Origin: DASSQJ01 sp963772645
GTDB lineage: Bacteria > Actinomycetota > Actinomycetes > Actinomycetales > Dermatophilaceae
Length of the DNA stretch: 64,000 nucleotides
Assembly (NCBI GenBank): GCA_963772645.1
Contig: CAVYYD010000014.1
Span: forward strand, 1-64,000
Direction of reading: 5' to 3'
Under the pieces are notes generated by a model. The model made no database searches. It saw only the letters and a list, made by a program, of their open reading frames with translations, and was not told where the DNA came from. The translations under genes and the position numbers were made by a program. Of the stretch, positions 56,526-64,000 are shown in pieces (the stretch's first letter is position 1; the number at the start of each line of letters is the position of its first letter).

Positions 56526-59075
56526 GTCCGGCCCGGCCTCGACCACGTCCGGGACGACGGCGTCGGGCTGCTCGATCTCGTCGAACGGGATCGGGTCGGG
56601 CACGCCCGCGGTGATCCGGCTGCCGTCCGCCCGGCGGCCCCCGGTGCGGGGCTTCTTCGCGAGGAGCCCGGCGATGCGGGGGCCGTGGCCGTCGAGGGTC
56701 ACCACGACCGGGTCGCCACCGACGACGAGCTCCTTGCCGCGGACCAGGACCGGGACCTCCCGCTCGCCCTGCTCGACGCGCAGCTCGAGGTGCTGCCGGG
56801 TCAGCCGGACCCGCAGCCGTGACCCGTGCCAGGAGACGCGGAAGGTCAGCGCCTCCCACCGGTCGGGCAGGCGCGGGTCGAAGCGGAGCCGGCCGCCGTG
56901 GTCGCGCATCCCGCCGAAGCCGGAGACCAGCGCGGCCCAGACCCCGCCGGCGGAGGCGACGTGGAGGCCGTCGACGGTGTTGTCGTGGAGGTCGGCGAGG
57001 TCGACGTAGAGGGCCTGGAGGAAGTACTGGAAGGCGGCGTCGTGGTAGCCCACCTCGGCGGCGATGATCGACTGGACGACCGCCGAGAGGGTGGAGTCGC
57101 CCGTGGTGATCGGGTCGTAGTACTCGAAGTCGTTGCGCTTCTGGGCTGCGGTGAACCGGTCGCCCTGGAGGAAGAGGGCGAGGACGACGTCGGCCTGCTT
57201 GAGGACCTGGAACCGGTAGATCACGAGTGGGTGGTAGTGCAGCAGCAGCGGGCGCAGCTCGGCCGGGGTCCGGCTCAGGTCCCAGACCTCCCGGTCGAGG
57301 AAGAAGTCGTCCTGCGGGTGGATCTCCAGGCCCTCGTCGAACGGGATGTGCATCCCGGCGGCGCAGCGGCGCCACTCCTCGACCTCGCCGTCGTCGATCT
57401 CCAGCCGTCGAGCCAGCCGGGCGTACTCCTCCGGGTGCTCGGCCCGCACCCGGTCGACCGCCATCGCCGCCTGCTCGAGGTTGAGCCGGGCCATGACGTT
57501 GGTGAAGAGGTTGTTGTTGACCACGGTCGTGTACTCGTCGGGCCCGGTGACACCGTGGATGTGGAAGCTCGGGGTTCCGTTGCTGCGCCAGAAGCCGAGG
57601 TCGGCATAGAGCCGCGCCGTCTCCACGAGGATCGGCAGGCCGTGCCGGACGAGGAACCCGTCGTCGCCGGTGGCGGCCACGTACTGGGCAAGGGCGTGGG
57701 CGACGTCGGCGTCGAGGTGCACCTGCGCGGTCCCTGCTGCGTAGTAGGCGGACGCCTCCTCGCCGTTGATCGTGCGCCACGGGAAGAGCGCCCCCCGCTG
57801 GGACATCTCCTTGGCCCGCTCGCGCGCCGCCGGCAGCATCCGGCTGCGGGACTGGAGCAGGTTCCGCGCGACGTCCGGCTGGGTGTAGGTGAGGAACGGG
57901 GCGACGTAGACCTCGCTGTCCCAGAAGTAGTGGCCCTCGTAGCCGGAGCCGGTGACCCCCTTGGCGGGCACGCCGAGCTGGTCGGAGCGCGCGGTCGCCT
58001 GGGCGAGGGTGAACAGGTTGTACCGCACCGCCTGCTGGACCGCCGCGGTGTCGCGGCCGGGCGAGCTGATCTCGACGTCGCTGCTGGCCCAGAACCGGTC
58101 GTACCAGGCGCGCTGCTCGGCGCGGTAGTGCGGGAGGTCGTGCCGGTCGGCCCGGTCGAGGGTCCGGTCGCAGCGGTCGGCCAGCTCGCGCACCGGCAGG
58201 CTGCGGGAGGTGTGGTAGGCGACGAGCTTCTCGACCCGGATCGCGTTGCCCTCCCGGGCGTCGACCCGCAGCACCATCTTCGCCAGGTCCGGCTCGTCGC
58301 GCAGGACCACCTCGCAGAAGTCCGGGGTGCGCACCCGGTGGCTGGCGGCGACGGCCACCGTCATCCCGGAGTTCGCGCACCGGTAGCCCAGGGCCATCCG
58401 CTGCTCGCCGGCGCTGTGCAGGCGCGGAAGGAGCACCCGCTCGTCGAACCCGCTCGCCTTGCGCGGGTCGGCCATCGCAGCCCTCGCCTGCGCCGGGGCG
58501 TGGTACTCGTCCTCGCCGTCCTGGCGGTTGAGCAGCTGTGAGGAGATGACGACCGGGGCGTCGCCGACGAGCATCGTCACCTCGAGGGTCAGCACGGCGA
58601 GGTGACGTTGGGTCATCGAGACCATCCGCGTCGACTCGACGCGGACCCGCTTGCCCGAGGGTGTGCGCCACACCAGCGAGCGGCGCAGGATGCCGTCCCG
58701 GAAGTCGAGGCTGCGCTCGTACTCCTCGATGTCGGCCATCCCGATGACGAGCGGCTCGTCGTCGACGTAGAGCTTCATCAGCTTGGCGTCCGGGACGTTG
58801 ACGATCGTCTGGCCGGTCCGGGCGAACCCGTAGGCGCCCTCGGCGTGCCGGATCGGCCAGGTCTCGTGGAAGCCGTTGACGAAGGTGCCGTGCTCGTGGG
58901 CCTCCCGACCCTCCTCGGGGTTGCCCCGCATCCCGATGTAGCCGTTGGCCACCGTGAAGAGGGTCTCGGTGACCCCGAGGTCGCCCTGGTCGGGGTCGCA
59001 CTCGACGAGCCGCCAGGGGTCGGCCGGGAACCGGGTGCGGTCGAGCGGGTCCGCGGGGACCGGGCCGGTCCTCAC
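56523..59075 (-). CDS. Glycoside hydrolase family 65 disaccharide phosphorylase
   Basis: The 850-residue protein has the GH65 N-terminal beta domain (FTVANGYIGMRGNPEEG), the (alpha/alpha)6 barrel with GSGYEGHYFWDSEVYVAPFL, the catalytic acid Glu in HGVTGPDEYTTVVNNNLFTN, and the phosphate-site region DSTLSAVVQSIIAAEVGY. Relatives phosphorolyse maltose, trehalose, kojibiose or nigerose to beta-glucose 1-phosphate and glucose; which one is unresolved. GTG 59075 overlaps the stop of the phosphoglucomutase gene, which converts the product, so the two form a pathway pair. A C-terminal acidic tail of about 40 residues is extra. Confidence 0.9.
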   Translation of the reverse strand: MRTGPVPADPLDRTRFPADPWRLVECDPDQGDLGVTETLFTVANGYIGMRGNPEEGREAHEHGTFVNGFHETWPIRHAEGAYGFARTGQTIVNVPDAKLMKLYVDDEPLVIGMADIEEYERSLDFRDGILRRSLVWRTPSGKRVRVESTRMVSMTQRHLAVLTLEVTMLVGDAPVVISSQLLNRQDGEDEYHAPAQARAAMADPRKASGFDERVLLPRLHSAGEQRMALGYRCANSGMTVAVAASHRVRTPDFCEVVLRDEPDLAKMVLRVDAREGNAIRVEKLVAYHTSRSLPVRELADRCDRTLDRADRHDLPHYRAEQRAWYDRFWASSDVEISSPGRDTAAVQQAVRYNLFTLAQATARSDQLGVPAKGVTGSGYEGHYFWDSEVYVAPFLTYTQPDVARNLLQSRSRMLPAARERAKEMSQRGALFPWRTINGEEASAYYAAGTAQVHLDADVAHALAQYVAATGDDGFLVRHGLPILVETARLYADLGFWRSNGTPSFHIHGVTGPDEYTTVVNNNLFTNVMARLNLEQAAMAVDRVRAEHPEEYARLARRLEIDDGEVEEWRRCAAGMHIPFDEGLEIHPQDDFFLDREVWDLSRTPAELRPLLLHYHPLVIYRFQVLKQADVVLALFLQGDRFTAAQKRNDFEYYDPITTGDSTLSAVVQSIIAAEVGYHDAAFQYFLQALYVDLADLHDNTVDGLHVASAGGVWAALVSGFGGMRDHGGRLRFDPRLPDRWEALTFRVSWHGSRLRVRLTRQHLELRVEQGEREVPVLVRGKELVVGGDPVVVTLDGHGPRIAGLLAKKPRTGGRRADGSRITAGVPDPIPFDEIEQPDAVVPDVVEAGPD

Positions 59076-59812
59076 ACGAGCTCGCCGAGGTCGGAGACGA
59101 CGGCGGTGGCGCCCGCCTCGCGCAGGGCGTCCTCGCCGGCCCCGCGGTCGACGCCGACGACGGCGCGGAAACCGCCGGCGGCCCCGGCCCGGACCCCGGA
59201 GACGGCGTCCTCGACCACCACGGCGTCCCCGGGAGCGGCCCCGCACTCACGCGCGGCGTGGAGGAAGGTGTCGGGGGCCGGCTTGCCGGCCAGGCCGAGG
59301 GCGGCGGCGACCCTCCCGTCGACGACGCTGACGAAGCGGTCGGCGATCCCGGCTGCGGCGAGGACGGCGGGCGCGTTCTTCGAGGAGGAGACGACGGCCA
59401 GCGGGATGCCGAGCTCGCGCAGGGCGTCGAGCAGCGCCACCGACCCGGGGTAGGGGTCCACCCCGTCGCGCTCGAGGACCGCGTTGAACGCCTCGTTCTT
59501 GCGGTTGCCGAGGCCGCAGACGGTCTCGGCGTCGGGGGGGTCGGAGGGGTGGCCGTACGGCAGCTCGATGCCGCGCGAGCTCAGGAAGTCCTCGACGCCG
59601 TCGTACCGGGGCTTGCCGTCGACGTGGGCGTAGTAGTCCTCGTCGGTGTACGGGGAGGTGTCGGCACCCTCGGCGTCGACACCGGCGAGGAAGTCGGTGA
59701 ACATCTCCGACCATGCGGCCATGTGGACCGTCGCGGTGGGGGTCAGGACGCCGTCGAGGTCGAAGAGCACCGCGCCGACCTCGGTCCAGGCGGGTGAGCT
59801 CGTGGCGTTCAC
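59072..59812 (-). CDS. pgmB: Beta-phosphoglucomutase (HAD superfamily)
   Basis: The 246-residue enzyme converts beta-glucose 1-phosphate to glucose 6-phosphate. HAD motif I is VLFDLDGVLTPTATVHMAAW with the nucleophile Asp, motif II LAVVSSSKNAPAVL, motif III LAGKPAPDTF and motif IV VVVEDAVSGVRAGAAGG. GTG 59812 is supported by a TACCGT box at 59820-59825, 7 nt upstream on the minus strand. It is first in the operon with the GH65 phosphorylase. The broader HAD phosphatase family is the alternative, but the pairing makes this reading strong. Confidence 0.9.
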   Translation of the reverse strand: MNATSSPAWTEVGAVLFDLDGVLTPTATVHMAAWSEMFTDFLAGVDAEGADTSPYTDEDYYAHVDGKPRYDGVEDFLSSRGIELPYGHPSDPPDAETVCGLGNRKNEAFNAVLERDGVDPYPGSVALLDALRELGIPLAVVSSSKNAPAVLAAAGIADRFVSVVDGRVAAALGLAGKPAPDTFLHAARECGAAPGDAVVVEDAVSGVRAGAAGGFRAVVGVDRGAGEDALREAGATAVVSDLGELV

Positions 59813-59819
59813 GGGGCTT

Positions 59820-59903
59820 ACGGTAGGGATGCGGTGGCGCGGCTGGCAACGAGCGCCCATCCTGCGGCGTGGCGGGTGGGTCCTCGCGGTGCTCCGTTAC
59901 CGT
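59820..59903. promoter_or_regulatory. Divergent leaderless promoters of pgmB and a MarR gene
   Basis: In the 98-bp gap TACCGT on the minus strand (59820-59825) sits 7 nt before the pgmB GTG, and TACCGT on the plus strand (59898-59903) sits 7 nt before the MarR GTG. The layout suggests the regulator controls both. Confidence 0.5.
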
Positions 59904-59910
59904 GCTCGGT

Positions 59911-60426
59911 GTGAGCGAGCCGGTCCGCCTCCCGTTCGACCCGATCGAGCGGGCCCGGGAGCTGTGGGTGGCTCGCTGGGGCGCGGGCTCGCGGGCCGAG
60001 GAGATGGCCACGGCCACGTCGGTGATGCGGGTCCAGCAGCTCCTCCTCGGCCGGTTCGACGCCATCGCCGGCCGGCACGCGCTGACCTTCGCCCGCTACG
60101 AGGCGCTGGTCCTGCTCACCTTCAGCCGCGAGGGCCGGCTGTCGATGTCCCGGATCGGGGAGCGGCTCATGGTCCACCCGACGAGCGCGACGAACATCGT
60201 CCAGCGGCTCGTCGCCCAGGGGTTCGTGGAGCGGGTGCCCAACCCACTGGACCGCCGGGGTGCCTTCGCGGTGATCACCGAGGCCGGACGGGAGGCGATG
60301 GAGGCGGTGACGGCCGACCTGGAGGAGGTGGACTTCGGGCTCGGGATGCTCGACGCCGACGAGCACCGGATGCTCTTCCGGCTGCTGCGCGAGGTCCGGG
60401 TCGGGGCGCGCGACTTCCTGCCCTGA
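59911..60426 (+). CDS. MarR-family transcriptional regulator
   Basis: The 171-residue winged-helix protein has LTFARYEALVLLTFSREGRL, the recognition helix MVHPTSATNIVQRLVAQGFVE and the wing PNPLDRRGAFAVITEAGREAM. It is divergent from the GH65/pgmB operon and a candidate regulator of it; no direct evidence links the ligand. The GTG start follows a -10 box by 7 nt. Confidence 0.88.
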   Translation: MSEPVRLPFDPIERARELWVARWGAGSRAEEMATATSVMRVQQLLLGRFDAIAGRHALTFARYEALVLLTFSREGRLSMSRIGERLMVHPTSATNIVQRLVAQGFVERVPNPLDRRGAFAVITEAGREAMEAVTADLEEVDFGLGMLDADEHRMLFRLLREVRVGARDFLP

Positions 60427-60430
60427 GCAC

Positions 60431-60444
60431 GTGACCGGGGTCAC
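60431..60444. promoter_or_regulatory. CRP-like palindrome after the MarR gene
   Basis: GTGACC and GGTCAC flank GG, containing GTGA-N6-TCAC. It lies 4 bp after the marR stop and about 120 bp before the next start, so it could regulate the membrane protein and lipoprotein genes. It matches eight of ten CRP-consensus bases. Confidence 0.35.
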
Positions 60445-60565
60445 CCGCGGCGGCCGGGGGATTTGTCGGGGGGCCCGCGCGTTTGTCATGGTGGACGGCA
60501 GCCCTGTCCGGGCCAGCGCCGCGCAGGGCGCCCCGGACCCCCTGAAGACCCCGGAGGACACCCCC

Positions 60566-61237
60566 ATGGTCCGCATCGTCACGCGCGCCGTCGGAGCGCT
60601 CCTGGCCCTCGTCGGCCTGGCGCTCGCCGCCGTCGGCGTCTGGTTCGCGACCCAGCTCGGGGGGTCGGGCACCGCGACGTTCACCCTGTCGCCGCGCGGG
60701 GGCGACCCGGTGGTCCTTCGCCCCGACGTGCTCAACCGGGTCGACGCCGACCTCACCGTGACGGCGACGCCGAGCGCCGGCGGCCGGGTGTGGGTGGCCC
60801 TGGCCAACCCGTCCGACGCCACGGCGGTGCTCGGGAAGTCCCGGCACCTCGAGGTCACCGGGGTCTCCGTGCGCGACTGGGCACTGACCGCCGCCACGAC
60901 CGGCACCGGGCAGGCCCCCGACCTGCCGAGCGCCGAGCTGTGGCGCAACGAGGACGACGGCAAGGCAGCGGTGGCGATGCGGGTCGTCCAGGCCCAGGGC
61001 CCCGAGACCGTCGTCATCGCCGCGGAGCAGGGCACCGTCGAGAAGGTCACGATGACGGTCACCGACAAGACGTGGTTCGTCGAGGCCGTCGTCGCCGCCC
61101 TCGTCGGCCTCTTCCTCCTCGTCGTCGGGCTCGTCCTGCTCTGGCCACGGCGTCCACGGCCCGCCGCGCCTCCCGCAGCGGCAGCACCCGCGACCGAGAC
61201 CGCCCCGACCCCCACCTCGAAGGAGGCCACGCCGTGA
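60566..61237 (+). CDS. Hypothetical membrane protein with two spans
   Basis: The 223-residue protein has an N-terminal membrane helix (VGALLALVGLALAAVGVWFATQL), an extracytoplasmic beta-rich domain of about 140 residues (GTATFTLSPRGGDPVVL, GRVWVALANPSDATAVLG), a second helix (VAALVGLFLLVVGLVLLW) and a Pro/Ala/Thr-rich cytoplasmic tail. ATG 60566 follows GGAGGACA. Its stop overlaps the lipoprotein gene start, so the two probably act together. Family not recognised. Confidence 0.7.
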   Translation: MVRIVTRAVGALLALVGLALAAVGVWFATQLGGSGTATFTLSPRGGDPVVLRPDVLNRVDADLTVTATPSAGGRVWVALANPSDATAVLGKSRHLEVTGVSVRDWALTAATTGTGQAPDLPSAELWRNEDDGKAAVAMRVVQAQGPETVVIAAEQGTVEKVTMTVTDKTWFVEAVVAALVGLFLLVVGLVLLWPRRPRPAAPPAAAAPATETAPTPTSKEATP

Positions 61238-62241
61238 GCCGACGGACCACCCGCCGTGCCGGCGCCGCCGCCACCGTCCTCGCCGCCGCCCTCGCCCTCG
61301 CCGGGTGCGGAGCCACCGACGCCCTGGTCGGGCTGCACCCGGCCCCGGCCGAGGAGACCTCCGCGGCCCCGCTCGACACCGAGGGCGCGACCGTCATCGC
61401 CGCCCGGCTGCTCGGCGAGGCCCGCGCGGCCGCCGGCACCAAGGGGGAGGCGGGGAAGAAGGCCCGCGCGGAGGCGCTCAGCGGCGACGCGCTGACCCTC
61501 GCCGACGCCGCCGCCGAGCGCGGCGTCGCCGACACCACCGCCCCGGAGCTGGCCAAGGAGCCCCAGCCCACCGTCGTCGCCCAGTCCCGCGGGCGGGGCT
61601 GGCCCCGCGCCATCCTCGCGACCACCCTCGACGAGACGACGAACACCCAGTACCTGCACGTCATGGTGTCCACCACCCCCCAGACCCGGTTCACCATCGT
61701 CGAGAGCATCCCGATGCTCGGCGGTGCCGAGCTGCCGGCCATCGGGGCCGAGCGGGTCGGTGCGCCGTTCGTCGACGTCAGCGACGGCGAGGCGCTCGTC
61801 ATGGCCCCGGACGCGGCGTTCTCGGCGTACGCGGCCGCGATCGCGTACCCGAAGCCGAAGACCTCGGACAAGGTCGCCACGGACGACTCCTTCTCGCAGG
61901 CGCTCAAGGCCTCGGCCGACGCGCAGAGCAAGGCGCTGAAGAAGCTCGGCAAGCTGGCCCAGAAGCACGAGCCGCAGCTCGGTCACGCGGTGGCCTTCCG
62001 GCTCGCCGGCGGCGGGGTCGTCGCGTTCGGGCTGATGAAGCGGACCGACACGATCACCGTCGCCAAGGGCGCCAAGGAGCTCGTCCTGCCGGCCGAGTAC
62101 GCCAAGGTCGTCGGCAAGCGCAAGGTCACCACGTCGGTCACCCTGACCACGCTTGAGCCGATCATCCTCGTCGTACCGACCGAGGGGGCGGCGCACGTCA
62201 TCGGCGCGAGCGAGCTGCTCGTGTCCGGCAAGGGCTCCTGA
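61234..62241 (+). CDS. Secreted lipoprotein of unknown function
   Basis: The 335-residue protein has an Arg-rich n-region, a hydrophobic core and a lipobox LALAGCGAT (Cys near residue 25), so it is a lipoprotein anchored outside the membrane. The mature part is Ala/Lys/Glu-rich with PRAILATTLDETTNTQYLHV and RKVTTSVTLTTLEPIILVV near the end. It resembles hypothetical actinobacterial proteins found with a two-span membrane protein and a YbbN-like gene. The GTG start is coupled to the previous stop. Confidence 0.75.
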   Translation: MSRRTTRRAGAAATVLAAALALAGCGATDALVGLHPAPAEETSAAPLDTEGATVIAARLLGEARAAAGTKGEAGKKARAEALSGDALTLADAAAERGVADTTAPELAKEPQPTVVAQSRGRGWPRAILATTLDETTNTQYLHVMVSTTPQTRFTIVESIPMLGGAELPAIGAERVGAPFVDVSDGEALVMAPDAAFSAYAAAIAYPKPKTSDKVATDDSFSQALKASADAQSKALKKLGKLAQKHEPQLGHAVAFRLAGGGVVAFGLMKRTDTITVAKGAKELVLPAEYAKVVGKRKVTTSVTLTTLEPIILVVPTEGAAHVIGASELLVSGKGS

Positions 62242-62305
62242 CCCCGCGACGGCTCGTCGCACCCGGGCGCGGACGCGCCCCCGACCCTGAGGAAGAATCG
62301 CACCC

Positions 62306-63301
62306 ATGAGCGAGACACCCCACCCCGCGGGGACCCGCGGAGCCGTCGACCTGTCCTCCGTCTCGGCGATGACCGCGCCGTCCGGCGCCACCTCTGGCAG
62401 CGGGATGCCGGCCGGCCCGGTGCCGGGCCAGCGCCCCACCCCGCCCGCGCCGGTCCCCGACGGGCTCGTCGTCGAGGTGACGGCCGCGAACCTCCAGCAG
62501 GCCCTCAACCGCACCGTCCAGGTCGCGGGTGTCCTCGTCCTGTGGTCCTCGGCGCACCCGCAGACGCGCCAGCTCGTCGACACGGTGGCCAGGGTCGCCG
62601 CGAGCCACGGCGGCCGGGTCCTCGTCCTCACCGCCGACCTCAGCGCCTCCCCGGAGCTGCTCCAGGCGTTCCAGCCGCTGCTGACCCAGGCGTTCGGGCA
62701 GCCGACCGTGCCGGCCACGTTCGGCCTGCTCCAGGGCCAGCCGGTGCCGCTCTTCCCCGGCCTGGCGCCCGAGGACCAGGTCCGGCTCGCCCTCGACCAG
62801 CTCATCCAGGCGGCGGTCCAGAACGGCATCACCGGCCGGGTCGACCTCGGCCCGGTCCCGGGGCAGGAGGACGGCGACGAGGCGCCGCTCTCGCCGCTGC
62901 ACCAGGAGGCCTTCGACGCGATCGAGCGCGGGGACCTCGACGCCGCGGTCGCCGCGTACCAGCGCGCCCTGGTCGAGGACCCCAAGGACGCCGACGCCGA
63001 GGCCGGCCTGGCCCAGGTACGGCTGCTCGAGCGGACCCGCGGCGCCGACCTCGCCGCGGCCCGCGCCGCCGCGGCCGCCGACCCCGGCGACCTCGACGCG
63101 GCGTTCCTCGTCGCGGACCTCGACCTGCTCGGCGGCCACGTCGAGGACGCGTTCACCCGGCTGCTCGACCTCGTGCGGGCGACGGCCGGGGAGGAGCGCG
63201 ACCGGGTGCGCACCCACCTGCTGGGGCTCTTCACGGTCGTCGGCAACCACGACGAGCGGGTCCGCAAGGGGCGCACCGCCCTGATGAGCGCCCTGTTCTG
63301 A
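62306..63301 (+). CDS. Thioredoxin-fold/TPR protein (YbbN/CnoX-like) without CXXC
   Basis: The 331-residue protein has a Pro/Gly-rich N-terminus, a thioredoxin-like domain (VLVLWSSAHPQTRQLVDTVA, TFGLLQGQPVPLFPG) and a C-terminal TPR-like helical region (LHQEAFDAIERGDLDAAVAAYQRAL). The position of the CXXC is SAHP, with no cysteine, so it cannot act as a thiol oxidoreductase. It fits the actinobacterial tetratricopeptide co-chaperone YbbN group that holds unfolded proteins. A possible -10 (AAGAAT) lies 7 nt before the ATG. Confidence 0.85.
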   Translation: MSETPHPAGTRGAVDLSSVSAMTAPSGATSGSGMPAGPVPGQRPTPPAPVPDGLVVEVTAANLQQALNRTVQVAGVLVLWSSAHPQTRQLVDTVARVAASHGGRVLVLTADLSASPELLQAFQPLLTQAFGQPTVPATFGLLQGQPVPLFPGLAPEDQVRLALDQLIQAAVQNGITGRVDLGPVPGQEDGDEAPLSPLHQEAFDAIERGDLDAAVAAYQRALVEDPKDADAEAGLAQVRLLERTRGADLAAARAAAAADPGDLDAAFLVADLDLLGGHVEDAFTRLLDLVRATAGEERDRVRTHLLGLFTVVGNHDERVRKGRTALMSALF

Positions 63302-63303
63302 CG

Positions 63304-64000
63304 GTGGGTGCGCAGGTCCTCCACGACCGGCTCCGCTTCGAGTACGCCGCGGACGACCCGTCGGTCACCGCGGTGGCCCTCGACTGCGAGCGGGCGGTGG
63401 CGGGGCCCCGGGGGTTTGACCCGCCGCGGCGGCTGCTGGGTGCTCGACGTCCCCCGGCCGGCGCTCCAGCGCCTCGAGTACCGCTTCGCCGTGACCCGCG
63501 GCGGCCACCGCGAGGTGGTCCTCGACCCGGGCAACGCGCGCACCGTGCCGACCGCGTTCGGGGACCGGTCGGTGCTCGAGCTGCCCGGCTACGCACCGCC
63601 GTGGTGGCTCTCGGCCCCGAGCGTGCCGGGGCGGCTGGAGCCGGTGGCGGTGGAGGGCGAGACGGTCCACCACGTCCCGGTCACGGTGTGGTCCCCCGGG
63701 GGCCTCGAGACCGGCCGGCCGGCGCCGCTGCTCCTGGTCCACGACGGGCCCGGAGTACGACCTGCTCGCCGGCATCACGACCTATGCCGGCGCCCTGGTG
63801 GCCGCCGGTGACCTCCCCCCGCACCGGGTCGCCCTGGCCCACCCGGTCCTGCGGGACGCCTGGTACTCCGGGTCGCCGCGCTACCTGCGCACGGTCGCCG
63901 ACGCCGGGCTCGACCGGATCGGGGAGCGCTGGCCGGTGGCCGGCCCGGTCGTCGTCATGGGGGCGAGCCTCGGCGGCCTGACCGCGCTGCTCCTCGGCCT
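63304..64000 (+). CDS. Enterochelin esterase-like alpha/beta hydrolase, partial and frameshifted
   Basis: The gene starts at GTG 63304 (VGAQVLHDRLRFEYAADDPS) and runs past the window. After two +1 shifts, near 63425 and 63750 (the second a CCC where CC is expected), the product continues GCWVLDVPRPALQRLEYRFAV, GYAPPWWLSAP, APLLLVHDGP, EYDLLAGITTYAGALVAAGD and WPVAGPVVVMGASLGGLTAL with the nucleophile serine in GASLGG. The family includes enterochelin esterases and mycolyl-transferase-like esterases. It is 2 bp after the YbbN-like gene. Confidence 0.7.

Overview
The window is a high-GC stretch of an actinomycete chromosome. The evidence is an F-type ATP synthase operon in the order atpI-B-E-F-H-A-G-D-C followed by a DUF2550 gene, a NucS mismatch endonuclease, a Rho with a long Arg/Asp-rich insert, many GTG starts, and many genes with a TANNNT -10 box only 6-8 nt before the start codon. 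The family is probably Intrasporangiaceae/Dermatophilaceae-like, but that is an impression from the proteins and not something tested.

Layout. 1-6.2 kb is an accessory region: a decayed IS21-family element (istA/istB with many frameshifts, matching multi-repeat ends), a methyltransferase, an APC permease, remnants of a DinB-like protein and a HigB toxin beside an intact HigA antitoxin. It ends at a tRNA-Arg(CCG) whose 3' end faces the accessory side. 6.3-22.4 kb is core: a stand-alone response regulator, argS, lysA, hom, thrC, thrB (aspartate-family amino acids), rho, rpmE, prfA, prmC, tsaC-like and glyA. Inserted in it is a GNAT/LLM-oxidoreductase pair divergent from a haloalkane dehalogenase. 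22.4-32 kb holds a sugar-phosphate transferase and the whole ATP synthase operon, preceded by a perfect CRP/GlxR-type palindrome. 32-33.8 kb is a small b6-like cytochrome b module with no Rieske or cytochrome c1 gene next to it.

34-56.5 kb gathers most of an ethylmalonyl-CoA type pathway: cobalamin adenosyltransferase, MeaA-type ethylmalonyl-CoA mutase, a tandem-fused 3-hydroxyacyl-CoA dehydrogenase, crotonyl-CoA carboxylase/reductase, a methylmalonyl/ethylmalonyl-CoA epimerase, acetyl-CoA acetyltransferase and a MeaB GTPase chaperone. Between them lie a PfpI/DJ-1 protein, nucS, an MFS exporter with its MarR regulator, a broken dimethylglycine/sarcosine dehydrogenase-like gene, an AI-2E family transporter, and two large cell-envelope membrane proteins. 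56.5-59.8 kb is a two-gene disaccharide phosphorolysis operon (GH65 phosphorylase plus beta-phosphoglucomutase) divergent from a MarR regulator. The right end has a membrane protein, a lipoprotein, a thioredoxin-fold/TPR protein and the start of an esterase that runs off the window.

Quality note. At least ten loci carry one or more apparent single-base frameshifts, including otherwise conserved biosynthetic genes (lysA, thrB), while neighbouring genes are clean. Consensus errors are therefore at least as likely as true decay for many of the broken genes described here. No CRISPR array, prophage or rRNA operon is visible.
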